From assembly GCA_029211095.1 (NCBI GenBank), contig JARGFS010000012.1, positions 1 through 38,457 on the forward strand: a DNA stretch of 38,457 nucleotides, in the 5' to 3' direction. Within the stretch, counting starts at the first letter, position 1; every line of letters starts with the position of its first letter. The stretch comes from a bacterium (GTDB lineage Bacteria; Zixibacteria; MSB-5A5; GN15; FEB-12). The notes beneath the pieces are model-generated. The model had not been told where the DNA came from. It did no database searches and saw nothing but the letters and a program-made list of their open reading frames with translations. Of the stretch, positions 24,799-33,549 are shown piece after piece. A program made the translations under genes and the position numbers.

Positions 24799-25918
24799 AG
24801 TGTTCGTCCGTACTGAGGTATTTCCTGGCCTCTTTTTTCATCCGCTCCAGTTTGAACCCGGTAAGATCTGCCCGTTCAAGAAATTCCATAAACCCGCGTT
24901 CAAGACCGGAGCCAGCCTCTTTGCCCAGCAGGGGGAGCTCGGATTTTTCGCTTTTCTTTTTCTCAAACCTCACGTTGAGCGAAAATGAACTCCGCTTCAG
25001 ATCGTTCAGCACCGAAGTCGGCATTGTCTTCAGCGTTTCTTCAGAGACATTTTTGACACTTACCCGCACAATCTTATCCTTGCTGTCCAACTGGCCGAGT
25101 TTTTCTTCTATCTCTCGGACAATCTCATCCCCTCTCTTTCCTGAACCGTTGATGGTCTGAATATCAACCATCTCCCTGGTCGTCACCGGATGAAACTTAA
25201 CGTTGTATGGATCAAGGTCAATCTCAAGAAACCCTTTGGCAACTTCTCGCTCCGACTGTGACAGCCGCTCGGTCGAACCTGAGTACCACGCCCTCTCCCC
25301 CACCTGGCAATAGTTGTGAAAGTGCCCCAAAGCGGTATAGTCAAAACCGCTCAGTCTGTCCAGGGGCAGTTCCTGTTCCCCCAGATCGGCCATCGAGAAT
25401 TCCGGCATACCAGCGGCCACCCCGTGCAGAATCAGAACATTGTGGGCCGCCTCCCTGGTCGGAACGCACTTGGCCAGCTCCTCGTGCAAAACCGTGGTGG
25501 TCAAACAATGGGGCAGCGCAAAAAACTCAGTCTCTCCAAATCGAAACCGCTCCAGCGCTCCGCTGGCCGCAATACGCAAATTCTTGATGTTCTGGTACAC
25601 TTCCAGGGCCGCCCCTTCAAAGAGACGGCGGGGAGCGTCGTGATTACCGGCTATTATAATGGTCGGGATGGAATTCAACTGCGCCAATCGGTGAAGCTGT
25701 TCACCGGCGATAGCCAGAATCCGATTACTTGGACGAACCTTGTCAAAGATATCTCCGGCATGAATACAGACATCCGGCTTGATCTGGATGATCCGATCAA
25801 TAGCTTCCACAAAACCGTTGACGATATCTTCCTGACGCAGAGTGAGCCCGCTCTCTCCCCGCCTGGGGTGATTCTCTCCCGATCCAAGATGGGTATCGGC
25901 CAAATGACAGATTTTCAT
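24797..25918 (-). CDS. sbcD: SbcD/Mre11-family DNA repair exonuclease
   Basis: A 373-residue metallophosphoesterase nuclease, the partner of the SbcC/Rad50 ATPase in double-strand-break and hairpin processing. Metal-binding motifs are in order: DTHLG at 8-12, GDIFD at 55-59, GNHD at 91-94, then LHG and GHFHNY further on. The C-terminal ~110 residues match the capping/DNA-binding region and end in a Lys/Glu-rich helix. No sbcC lies next to it: downstream is the convergent symporter, upstream an NtrC-type regulator. SbcC is either elsewhere or this is a stand-alone nuclease. The ATG at 25918 lacks a strong ribosome-binding site. Confidence 0.9.
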   Translation of the reverse strand: MKICHLADTHLGSGENHPRRGESGLTLRQEDIVNGFVEAIDRIIQIKPDVCIHAGDIFDKVRPSNRILAIAGEQLHRLAQLNSIPTIIIAGNHDAPRRLFEGAALEVYQNIKNLRIAASGALERFRFGETEFFALPHCLTTTVLHEELAKCVPTREAAHNVLILHGVAAGMPEFSMADLGEQELPLDRLSGFDYTALGHFHNYCQVGERAWYSGSTERLSQSEREVAKGFLEIDLDPYNVKFHPVTTREMVDIQTINGSGKRGDEIVREIEEKLGQLDSKDKIVRVSVKNVSEETLKTMPTSVLNDLKRSSFSLNVRFEKKKSEKSELPLLGKEAGSGLERGFMEFLERADLTGFKLERMKKEARKYLSTDEH

Positions 25919-26012
25919 GTAGGGGAATATACACTGTCCGGGAGCAAAAAGGAATCAGCAATCAATCACAAATTGACCCTAACTCATAGGGAAGTGATGC
26001 AATGAAGGCGGC

Positions 26013-27443
26013 TTAGTAAATTTCGTAGCGGGAAATTCTATCCCGCAGCGTATTCCGTGAAATGCCCAGCGTCTCGGAAGTCTTCACTTGATTGCCATTG
26101 AAATGCTTCAGGCAGGAAGAGATTATCGCCCGCTCAAACGAGGATTCCAGCATGTGGAAAATCTGCCCGGAATAGGCGCTAATCAGCTGCGGCATGATTG
26201 GCTCAATCAGTTTTGAAAATGTCTCAGTATAGTTTTCTTCGAGATCGTTGACCTCAGTTTCCGGCTCCCCTTTGTCATCGGAGAAGGCCGGGAAATCATC
26301 CAGTTCCAGTTTTTCACTCTTGGACATGACCATCGCCGTCTGAATATTGTTTTCCAACTCACGAACATTCCCCGGCCAGTTAAACCGGGTGAGTGCCTGC
26401 ATGGCGCTCTTGGAGACCTGACGGGCAGGCTGCCCTAACTCCACCGACAGCTTCTTCAGAAAATGATCCACCAGCAGCGGTATATCGGTTCGCCTGTCTC
26501 TCAGCGGCGGGATATAGATTGAGAAGACTTTGAGGCGATAGAAGAGGTCGACTCGGAACGCCCCCTCTTTCATAAGCTGAACCAGCGACTTGTTGGTCGC
26601 GGCTATGATTCTTACATCAGTCTCAATTGTTTCGTTGCCACCGACCCGTTCAAATTTTTTCTCCTGAAGTACGCGCAAAAGTTTTGACTGGGTGAGCATT
26701 GACATATCGCCAATCTCATCGAGAAACAGCGTCCCGCCATTCGTCTGCTCAAACTTCCCTAATCGCTTGTAATAAGCGCCGGTGAAAGCCCCTTTTTCGT
26801 GCCCGAACAATTCCGACTCCAACAGCGTTTCATGGAGCGCGGCGCAATTGACCGACAGGAATGAGTTTGAATGTCTTTTTGAATTCCGATGGATAGCTCT
26901 GGCTACCAGCTCTTTTCCCGTACCGGACTCACCAAAGATCAGAACCGCGGCATCAGTCTTGGCTACCTGCCCGATCAGCTTGGCAATCTCGACGATCTCG
27001 GGCGACTTCCCCACAATTTCATCAACACTGTTTTCAATGGTTATCGCCTTGGGGGCCACAAACGGATTTGCGCTTCCGGCCGACTGATCGCAGGCCTTGT
27101 TGACCGAGTCGATCAACTTCTCAATATCAAACGGCTTGGTCAGATACTCGAAAGCGCCCTCGCGCATTGCTTCCATCGCATTCTCGGTGGAGACAAATCC
27201 GGAAATGACAATAACCGGCAGAGTTTTCTTTTTCTCTTTGAGTCCCCGGAGAACATCCAGTCCGGACATGGTCGGGAGATTTACATCAAGCAAAACCAAA
27301 TCGATGTCATTATGGGAATCTACGAACTCTGTCACCTCTGATCCATCTTCGAGAAATCTAAAACGGAAACGATCAGTGTCGAACAGATTTGCCAGCGATT
27401 GTGAGAGTTCTTTGTCGTCGTCTACAAGAAGTATGTTTTTCAT
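26013..27443 (-). CDS. Sigma-54-dependent two-component response regulator (NtrC family)
   Basis: A 476-residue transcription activator. The receiver domain (1-115) has the acidic pocket D8-D10, phospho-acceptor D53, Ser81 and Lys104. The AAA+ domain (~140-375) has Walker A GESGTGKE at 171-178, the sigma-54-contacting GAFTGA loop at 218-223 and Walker B LFLDEIGD at 239-246. The Fis-type helix-turn-helix is at ~435-476 (NGNQVKTSETLGISRNTLRDRI). A spacer of ~50 acidic residues precedes the HTH. No histidine kinase is adjacent, so the signal is unknown. The ATG at 27443 has AGGGA upstream. Confidence 0.96.
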   Translation of the reverse strand: MKNILLVDDDKELSQSLANLFDTDRFRFRFLEDGSEVTEFVDSHNDIDLVLLDVNLPTMSGLDVLRGLKEKKKTLPVIVISGFVSTENAMEAMREGAFEYLTKPFDIEKLIDSVNKACDQSAGSANPFVAPKAITIENSVDEIVGKSPEIVEIAKLIGQVAKTDAAVLIFGESGTGKELVARAIHRNSKRHSNSFLSVNCAALHETLLESELFGHEKGAFTGAYYKRLGKFEQTNGGTLFLDEIGDMSMLTQSKLLRVLQEKKFERVGGNETIETDVRIIAATNKSLVQLMKEGAFRVDLFYRLKVFSIYIPPLRDRRTDIPLLVDHFLKKLSVELGQPARQVSKSAMQALTRFNWPGNVRELENNIQTAMVMSKSEKLELDDFPAFSDDKGEPETEVNDLEENYTETFSKLIEPIMPQLISAYSGQIFHMLESSFERAIISSCLKHFNGNQVKTSETLGISRNTLRDRISRYEIY

Positions 27444-27763
27444 CGTCCCTTTTTACCTTCCGGATATATCAATCTTATCGGAAGATGCTCCCTTTTGTAT
27501 AGCCATTTTCTGCTGATATAAGCGGAAAGAGAACAAAAAGTGAAAACCGGTAAAGAGCGTCCGGACCGCCTGGCCGGACCATCAAGTCAAACCGTACTTG
27601 ATGGATGCATCCGTCAAAAGCTGTCGTAGCAAAAGCTTTCAATTCAGATGGGAAATAAACGGGAGCCTATTTCAAAGTGAAACAGATAGATTCGAAAAAG
27701 AGATTGGATATGCAGGTGGATTCGTAAATCTTGCCGAAAGTCTACAGCGACAATTGTTCGATC
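27444..27763. other. 320-nt intergenic region with two tandem hairpins
   Basis: No gene is supported here. GTCCGG/CCGGAC (27559-27564 with 27574-27579) and CCATCAAG/CTTGATGG (27579-27586 with 27597-27604) form two adjacent perfect stems sharing one base. They lie downstream of the membrane-protein gene and upstream of the regulator, both minus strand. Neither has a T run. 27605-27763 shows nothing recognisable. The promoter of the regulator is presumably within 27444-27540, but no box stands out. Confidence 0.5.
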
Positions 27764-28609
27764 TTAGATTTCTTCATCGGAGAGAAATTTGACCGTACTC
27801 CCCATCCAGAGGAAATTGGCTACCATCTCCATCGCCAACCCGGCCAAAAGCACCCAGAAGACCATCTCCGGTCGGAATCTCTCTACTATAACCGAAGGTC
27901 GACTGGTGACAAAACTGACCAGGATAGGGCCGGACAGGATCAATCCCGACATAAAGAGAGTATTGATTGGATTCTCCAGAAATAGTCTGAATGATCTGGA
28001 AACAGCCCGAAGAAAACCAATTCCCTGGACTATCTGAATCGGTATTACAAACAGAAACAGGGCGGTAATAACAACAAACAGACTTGGAAGCAGCAGAAAT
28101 TCAAATAGAAGTTCCCGGCGCGGATGACCCATAATCTGGTTTTGAAGCAGATCCGGAAGCAGGGTAGCTGCGATCACAATCAGTCCGTTTATGACCAGCC
28201 AGCCAAGACTTAGATTAAGCCACAGTTTGGCCGAGACTTTAGGCCTATTCTCAGGAAGCCTCTCCTCTCCCACAAAATAGAGGGCGAACTGTCGGGCCAC
28301 CAGCCCCAGAACCAGCCCCTCCAACAGCAGGCCAACATAGAACTTCGCCCAACCGGAAAAATAAGGGAGCAACCTGAATTGGCCGGGATAATGGGTGAAG
28401 CCGATAGCCGCCTGATCCCCGAAAAGCGAAATCCACCACCGGACGGGCGCATAGAATAGCGGCGAAGTAAAATCATAGAAGGCATAGAGCAGAAATGCCT
28501 GGACAACAAAATAGCCAGCCAGCAGTGCCCAGATTCGTCCCGAGAAGAGCCGGGCAAGACTGTCGACAAACAGACCGATAAACCGATTTACTGAGGCAAG
28601 AGCACTCAT
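27764..28609 (-). CDS. Multi-pass inner-membrane protein, unknown function
   Basis: A 281-residue hydrophobic protein with about six predicted membrane segments (roughly 25-47, 85-105, 133-155, 170-192, 215-236 and 247-270). There is an amphipathic linker with RAVSRSFRLFLENP at ~203-216, reminiscent of the DUF975/YIP-like membrane proteins that share a RSFRL-type motif. I do not assign a function. It starts 11 nt after the FN3-lipoprotein gene, so it is the third gene of a PEGA - FN3 lipoprotein - membrane protein operon. The start codon is ATG at 28609. Confidence 0.78.
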   Translation of the reverse strand: MSALASVNRFIGLFVDSLARLFSGRIWALLAGYFVVQAFLLYAFYDFTSPLFYAPVRWWISLFGDQAAIGFTHYPGQFRLLPYFSGWAKFYVGLLLEGLVLGLVARQFALYFVGEERLPENRPKVSAKLWLNLSLGWLVINGLIVIAATLLPDLLQNQIMGHPRRELLFEFLLLPSLFVVITALFLFVIPIQIVQGIGFLRAVSRSFRLFLENPINTLFMSGLILSGPILVSFVTSRPSVIVERFRPEMVFWVLLAGLAMEMVANFLWMGSTVKFLSDEEI

Positions 28610-28620
28610 AGTCTGGCTGC

Positions 28621-29913
28621 CTATGGTGCCTGTGGCGAGGGAGTCGCCAACGTCTGCACCATCACCACCTGTGAACCGACTTTGAATCCAAACTGGTCAT
28701 AAACATAGATAACATAATAGTACTCTGTAGCCGCAGCCAATCCCTCTTCAGTATACGAGACTGTCTGCCGGTCCAACTCGGCCGCAACAAAGGTCGAATT
28801 TTCATCCGCGTTAGCTGTTGCCGATCTGTAGATGCGGTACGCAATAAAGTCAGAGCTGGTTGACTCTGTCCAGTGCAGATAAACCGAACTGTCCGAGATC
28901 GCAACCGCGGCCAGAGTAACCGGATCGGGGACAGCATAAACAGTCAACCTTTCATCGGCTGCCTTGGTCAACCTATTCCCTGCCTGATCGGTAAAAGTTC
29001 CGCGGACAACCTCATTGTTCAGCGAAAATCCGGGAGGAACAACAAAGAAAGCGGTATAGATGCCGTTAAGCGGGGCGGCATCCCCATGAGTCCCGTCATC
29101 AAACAACTCCATATTGGTAATCGACCCAAAGGAGACACTCGCAAACCCACCCGGGTCCATTGAGAAAAGCGAAAACAGAACCGTATCGCCAGTCTGGATA
29201 CTGGCCACACCGGAGGAAAAAACCACCTGGTCAATACTAATATCAGTATCAACGCTGATACTATCGGAAGCAATCTGGTCGGAAACAGAGCCGTCGGTAA
29301 ACTGCAGGTCGAGATAGAGATGTTTGACCCCGTCTCCCGGAGAAAACTCAAATCTGGTATCCTCCTCAAAAGACTCGTATTGCACACCGTCAAAAAGGCT
29401 GTCCTCGGACAACCGCATATGCGTTGCCGACAAGGGGGTGCTTATGTGGACATCTACAATACTGTCGTTAACATATTCCGCCCCATTTTCAATTGAGAGA
29501 GAGAAGTAGGTCGGGCGGGCCGAGATCGCCGAGGAACGCAAGCCTTCCAATCCGCTTTCAAAAAGTGCCGCTACCTGAATGAAATAAAGCTTGTTAGCAA
29601 TCAGATCAGGTATCCTGATCTCTCTGGCCGAAGTCTCAAATGTCTCCAGAGGAATCGCCGTTCCCGTTTCGCCGACCAGGCTGGAATCAAACAGAAAGAG
29701 CCGGAATCCACTCACATTCGCGGCCTCAGAAATATCCCAACTGATTTTCAGCGAATTATTCCCCAAAGCTACCCGCACATTGGAGGGGACAACAGTTGAT
29801 TCTGGCAACGTACGGACCGGATCGCTGGATTCCAAATGACGGCTGCATCCTGTCACCACCGCAACCATAACCAGGAGCGCTAAAAAGCACTTTAGTTTTG
29901 AGATGTAACACAT
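28621..29913 (-). CDS. Fibronectin type III domain lipoprotein
   Basis: A 430-residue secreted lipoprotein. The signal peptide ends in a lipobox (VVTGC, Cys23). A first FN3 domain at ~42-130 begins VPSNVRVALGNNSLKISWDIS. A middle region contains a bacterial Ig-like / choice-of-anchor segment with FDDGTHGDAAPLNGIYTAFF near 272-291. A C-terminal FN3 domain at ~330-420 has SVYLHWTESTSSDFIAYRIYR and ATEYYYVIYVYD. It is probably a surface or periplasmic binding protein anchored by lipid. Its ATG follows the stop of the PEGA gene after a single base, so translation is likely coupled. Confidence 0.88.
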   Translation of the reverse strand: MCYISKLKCFLALLVMVAVVTGCSRHLESSDPVRTLPESTVVPSNVRVALGNNSLKISWDISEAANVSGFRLFLFDSSLVGETGTAIPLETFETSAREIRIPDLIANKLYFIQVAALFESGLEGLRSSAISARPTYFSLSIENGAEYVNDSIVDVHISTPLSATHMRLSEDSLFDGVQYESFEEDTRFEFSPGDGVKHLYLDLQFTDGSVSDQIASDSISVDTDISIDQVVFSSGVASIQTGDTVLFSLFSMDPGGFASVSFGSITNMELFDDGTHGDAAPLNGIYTAFFVVPPGFSLNNEVVRGTFTDQAGNRLTKAADERLTVYAVPDPVTLAAVAISDSSVYLHWTESTSSDFIAYRIYRSATANADENSTFVAAELDRQTVSYTEEGLAAATEYYYVIYVYDQFGFKVGSQVVMVQTLATPSPQAP

Positions 29914-29914
29914 A

Positions 29915-30652
29915 TTAAAAATTCCTGCTTAGTCTTATTGCCGGAGAGCCATCAATCGTACCCGGATTCAACGCTAACCCTTTAACCGAGAAAGTTGTCC
30001 GGTCCGGTACGGAGAAAAAGAGTGCATCCAACAGGTTGATCGACCATACCGCAATCACCGAGCCGATTGCCACCCGTCGAACGTTTTCCGCATCGTAGGC
30101 ATCATTCTGAGCCTCGTCCAGTTTCGGCTTTAGAGCCCTGAGTTCACTCAGGGTGCCGTTGCTGGCCAAGGAATCATATTCAGCCAGTTTCAACTCATAA
30201 TCTTCAAACTTATCATCAAAATCGGCATCCGACAGAAAATAACCGGCCACAGAGACTACCGCAAGAGTGGTGTACAGAGCTCCTCGTTTCTTCTTCTCAA
30301 AGTACCGTTGTCCCCAGCCGGGAATCAGAATAGACCTGACCGCCGCTTTGAACCTCGTCTTGGGCGCCAGGCTGATATCAACCTTCAGCGGCTGCGAAGG
30401 ATTCACCAGCAGTCGGCTCGAGTAACTTTCATAGCCGTATTTTTTTACTTCGAGCCGGTAATCCCCTATCAGCAGATGTTCAAAATGGACTGGCGTAACT
30501 CCGGCCACCTTGACATCTCCGGTAATATGAACTGAGGCCCCGTCCGGGGTGGAAGTAACCTGTACATCCCCTCTCATGGAACTCTGGGCCGAAAGCGAGG
30601 AACAGGCAAATATCAGAATTGAAACAACAGTATTCCTGAATACAACAGTCAT
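29915..30652 (-). CDS. PEGA-domain envelope protein
   Basis: A 245-residue exported protein. After a signal peptide (cleavage near SAQ, residue 23) comes a PEGA domain at ~28-92 (VQVTSTPDGASVHITG, GVTPVHFEHLLIGDYRLEVKKYGYE). It continues with LIPGWGQRYFEKKKRGALY, a motif shared with DUF5683-type membrane proteins. There are two hydrophobic segments (~125-142 and ~195-212), so it is probably membrane-anchored with the PEGA domain in the periplasm. PEGA domains are often found in surface or carbohydrate-linked proteins; the role here is unknown. It is first in the operon with the FN3 lipoprotein and the membrane protein. Confidence 0.85.
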   Translation of the reverse strand: MTVVFRNTVVSILIFACSSLSAQSSMRGDVQVTSTPDGASVHITGDVKVAGVTPVHFEHLLIGDYRLEVKKYGYESYSSRLLVNPSQPLKVDISLAPKTRFKAAVRSILIPGWGQRYFEKKKRGALYTTLAVVSVAGYFLSDADFDDKFEDYELKLAEYDSLASNGTLSELRALKPKLDEAQNDAYDAENVRRVAIGSVIAVWSINLLDALFFSVPDRTTFSVKGLALNPGTIDGSPAIRLSRNF

Positions 30653-30731
30653 AAACTACACTTTTCCCTGTGCGTACTATTTGTCTGATTTATCGGAATA
30701 ATAAAGGCAAATTAAACGCAAGACAAGACAT

Positions 30732-30759
30732 AAAAAAAGGCCACTCTTAAGCGGCCTTT
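30732..30759 (-). terminator. Rho-independent terminator of the sugar transferase gene
   Basis: AAAGGCC (30736-30742) and GGCCTTT (30753-30759) form a stem. On the minus strand it is followed by a run of seven T residues (complement of 30732-30738), 31 nt after the sugar-transferase stop. Confidence 0.88.
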
Positions 30760-30790
30760 CACTTTTCATCAAGGTACAGACACTCAGTTC

Positions 30791-31741
30791 TTAGCAGGCT
30801 CCCCTGCCGGTAATTACAACCACTACCGTACGGAGAAGAATTTTTATGTCCTGCCAGAGCGACCAATTGTCGATATATTCCACGTCGTAACCGACCTTGA
30901 CGGCTACCGAGGAGATCGAAGAATCATAGCCGCTGGAAACCTGGGCCAACCCGGTCAGACCGGGCTTTACCTCTAAGCGGCGTTCGTAATTATCAACTTT
31001 TTCAACCAAATCGGCCACAAAAGCCGGGCGCTCCGGGCGAGGTCCCACCAGTGACATATCCCCTTTCAGGATATTGATAAACTGAGGTATTTCGTCCAGG
31101 CGAGTCTTGCGCATAAACCGACCCAGCTTGGTTATTCTCGGGTCATTCTTGGTCGCCCAAACCGGTCCCGAAGCTTTCTCCGCCCCGTCAACCATCGTCC
31201 GAAATTTGATCAGATTAAACGGCTTCCCGAGACAATCGGTCCGACGGCGATCCCGGCTGCGGCGATCCGTAACATCAGTCTTCTGGTAGAAACGACGGTC
31301 GCTCTTGCGACTGTTCCGGCCAACTCTTGTCTGGGAGTAAAAGACCGGACCACGGGAGTCCAATTTGATGATTATGGGCAGGACCAGCCAAATAGGAAGG
31401 GTTAGCAGAAGGCCTGTCACAGCTCCCAAAATGTCAACACTCCGTTTGATTCCCCGGTTTACCATGACGGCTAATCCACCTGACTTAGTCAAAAATGCGG
31501 GTACTGCAAATGCGAATACCAATGACAGCGCCAAAAATAGGAGCCCCTTGGCATATTCGCAATAGAAATAATTCAGATACTCACGGTAATCCATTGAAAC
31601 CGAAGCGCCACCGGTAGAAACCGGGCTGGCAACTTCAGAAGCAATTCCGTACTGAAAAGGAGTTCGAGCCGTGGTGGCTACAGCGTCATTCGCAATATCT
31701 ACATTCGGATTGTTTAAACTACTATTTTCCATCTCAACCAT
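30791..31741 (-). CDS. Undecaprenyl-phosphate sugar phosphotransferase (exopolysaccharide initiation)
   Basis: A bacterial sugar transferase of the WcaJ/WbaP type that would load the first sugar phosphate onto undecaprenyl phosphate at the inner membrane. It has a membrane segment (GLLFLALSLVFAFAVPAF), then KRSVDILGAVTGLLLTLPIWLVLP. The catalytic block carries KFRTMVDGAE, TRLDEIPQFINILKGDMSLVGPRPERP and KPGLTGLAQVSSG. Between VGRN and KPFNLIKFRTM lies a basic ~28-residue insertion (31229-31312) rich in Arg, Asp and Lys that most relatives lack. ATG at 31741 (or 31732) is chosen; an in-frame GTG at 31825 would add 28 residues but lacks a ribosome-binding site. It is a single gene with its own terminator. 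Confidence 0.92.
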   Translation of the reverse strand: MVEMENSSLNNPNVDIANDAVATTARTPFQYGIASEVASPVSTGGASVSMDYREYLNYFYCEYAKGLLFLALSLVFAFAVPAFLTKSGGLAVMVNRGIKRSVDILGAVTGLLLTLPIWLVLPIIIKLDSRGPVFYSQTRVGRNSRKSDRRFYQKTDVTDRRSRDRRRTDCLGKPFNLIKFRTMVDGAEKASGPVWATKNDPRITKLGRFMRKTRLDEIPQFINILKGDMSLVGPRPERPAFVADLVEKVDNYERRLEVKPGLTGLAQVSSGYDSSISSVAVKVGYDVEYIDNWSLWQDIKILLRTVVVVITGRGAC

Positions 31742-31872
31742 ATTTAAAAGTAAACCTACTACGTTCAGGCTACCCTTGAGCAAAAGCCCTGCCAATTCAG
31801 AAATATGGAGCGAATCCAATAACACAATTTTGCGATAAATGAAGATGTTGTCTTACAACAACTTAATGGCAC

Positions 31873-31906
31873 TAAAAAAGGCGCTTCCCGGTTTTGGGAG
31901 CGCCTT
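31873..31906 (-). terminator. Rho-independent terminator of the porV-like gene
   Basis: AAGGCGCT (31878-31885) pairs with AGCGCCTT (31899-31906), extended by CCC/GGG around a GGTTTT loop. On the minus strand it is followed by TTTTTTAG. It is a strong terminator ~125 nt past the stop of the 32032-32985 gene. Confidence 0.9.
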
Positions 31907-32031
31907 CTAATTGGCCATCAAAAGATGGTCCAGAAGTTGTTATCGCCAAATCATATAGTCTGCAAATAGTTGCGCACTTGAGGATATAACGAGCACAATA
32001 AAGGTCTTAGTTTGTCTCGAATATCTCGGCA

Positions 32032-32985
32032 TTAATCAAGTGTACCGAAGGCAAATGCAAGCGAGAACCGGTGCAATTCATCAGCCGCGTACCGTTCTTT
32101 CAGCGTGAACGCGTAATCGAACTCTATCTGGTTCAGGCGCATCCCCGCTCCAAAAGTCAGACCGGTACTAAACGGACGGTCCCCATCCTCCGGGTAGAAA
32201 TTGTACCCGGCTCTAACAAAATACTGCTGATTGCGATTGTACTCAACTCCCTGCCGTACCACCGTGCCTCCGTTGAAAACTTTCTCGAAGTCCATCGAAG
32301 ATCGCACGCTGTTTGATAGCAGAAACATAGAACCGCCCAGGCGCATCGTCATGGGCAAATCCTCTTCAATCGGGTCGAAGTTCATCTTGCCGCCAATATT
32401 GGCCAGTACTCCCGCCAGAGAATACCGTCCGGCGTCATAATGAATCCCCATATCAAAAGCTATGGTGGAAGCGCTGATATCATCCAGCTTCTGATTGACC
32501 AGCTTCCCGGTGAATCCAAGCGAGATCTCATCATTCGCCTCATATCCTACCGAGACGGAAGCAGCCAGATCATAGGCGGTCAGGTCACCGGTAGAGTTAC
32601 CCAGAGCGTCAAAACCCTCAATCCGACCGTAGTCAAGAAAGGTAACAGAAACCGCCGAAGTCAGTTCTTCGTTGAGTCGATAGGCCACCGCTCCGTGGTC
32701 CACTGTAACATCCTGGTACCAGGCATAATGCCCAAGCAGAACCTCTCCGGCTTCCACTGAGCCCAAGCGAGCTGGATTCCAAAATGCTGCCGAAGCCCCC
32801 TCGGCCACTGCTGTAAAAGCTCCCCCCATCCCGGCTGACCGGGCGCCAAGACCAATCTGTAGAAAATCAGCCGCTGTTTGCCCACCGGCAGAGGCCGCCA
32901 GGATATCGCCGGTCCCGGAGAGAATCAACACAAATAGCGCCAGAACCAGTGTCAAGACCCGGCCCATAGATGTAATACGTATCAT
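32032..32985 (-). CDS. PorV/PorQ-family outer-membrane protein
   Basis: A 317-residue outer-membrane barrel of the PorV/PorQ (UPF0164) family. After a signal peptide (cleavage near ILAAS, residue ~31), the family signature follows: FLQIGLGARSAGMGGAFTAVAEGASAAFWNPA at ~41-72. A FadL-like barrel comes next (VAYRLNEELTSAVSVTFLDYG, GFTGKLVNQKL, YFVRAGYNFYPEDGDRPFSTGLTFGAG). In characterised T9SS, PorV docks onto SprA and shuttles cargo to the surface attachment machinery. An sprA gene lies at the left end of the window, which makes a T9SS role plausible, but PorV-like proteins also occur without T9SS. The ATG has AGGAGAG upstream. Confidence 0.9.
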   Translation of the reverse strand: MIRITSMGRVLTLVLALFVLILSGTGDILAASAGGQTAADFLQIGLGARSAGMGGAFTAVAEGASAAFWNPARLGSVEAGEVLLGHYAWYQDVTVDHGAVAYRLNEELTSAVSVTFLDYGRIEGFDALGNSTGDLTAYDLAASVSVGYEANDEISLGFTGKLVNQKLDDISASTIAFDMGIHYDAGRYSLAGVLANIGGKMNFDPIEEDLPMTMRLGGSMFLLSNSVRSSMDFEKVFNGGTVVRQGVEYNRNQQYFVRAGYNFYPEDGDRPFSTGLTFGAGMRLNQIEFDYAFTLKERYAADELHRFSLAFAFGTLD

Positions 32986-33549
32986 TCGTTACTCTCCTGT
33001 AATCTGTTCCAGTTTGGAATACTATAATTGCAAGGAGAGTGCCGTAAGGAGGCGGCAGTTGAGAAAACGAGGCAACCATGCAACATGGTCTCGGCAGAAG
33101 CACATAAGTCACAGCAAGGCAACGGCTTCATTAAGCGCAATGGAACCTCACCGGACCTGATTGGCGATCAATTTCAAGGGGGAAGACTCTAACAATCCAG
33201 AGGAAAAACACCATTTGTTGAACAATCCCTGTTCTTTCTTAAGTACCTTTTTCTCTTAACGGTATGTATATCAGGTGATTATGATGACGGTTAAAATAAG
33301 TACAACAACTGACCTGATTTCAATCGACCTCGTCTCAAAAACAGAGTGCGCTGGTCGAATTGTGACCGATTTATTATTGCCCATATTTAACTTTTGCCTA
33401 AAGCGTTGTCAACAAAAAGCGTATAAAACAAGGAAAGTTTTTCTTAAGAGGAACAATTTACTCAACTCTCATGAATACTATTGGATTATTATGACCTCCA
33501 ATCGCAAAAATAGTGGCGCTCCCCCATCGTTTCTGGTTACTGTCCTATT
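32986..33549. other. 564-nt divergent intergenic region
   Basis: It lies between the minus-strand porV-like gene and the plus-strand acyltransferase gene, so it should hold both promoters. 33170-33490 is more AT-rich than its surroundings. A 96-codon plus-strand frame at 33275-33565 has no ribosome-binding site, an unnatural-looking composition and overlaps the next gene, so I do not call it. For porV, TATAGT lies ~40 nt upstream of the ATG on the minus strand. No repeat or RNA structure was recognised. Confidence 0.5.

Noticed and set aside
27598-27792. 64-codon plus-strand frame in the gap before the regulator
   Set aside because: No ribosome-binding site, overlaps a hairpin and the end of the membrane-protein gene; no family resemblance.
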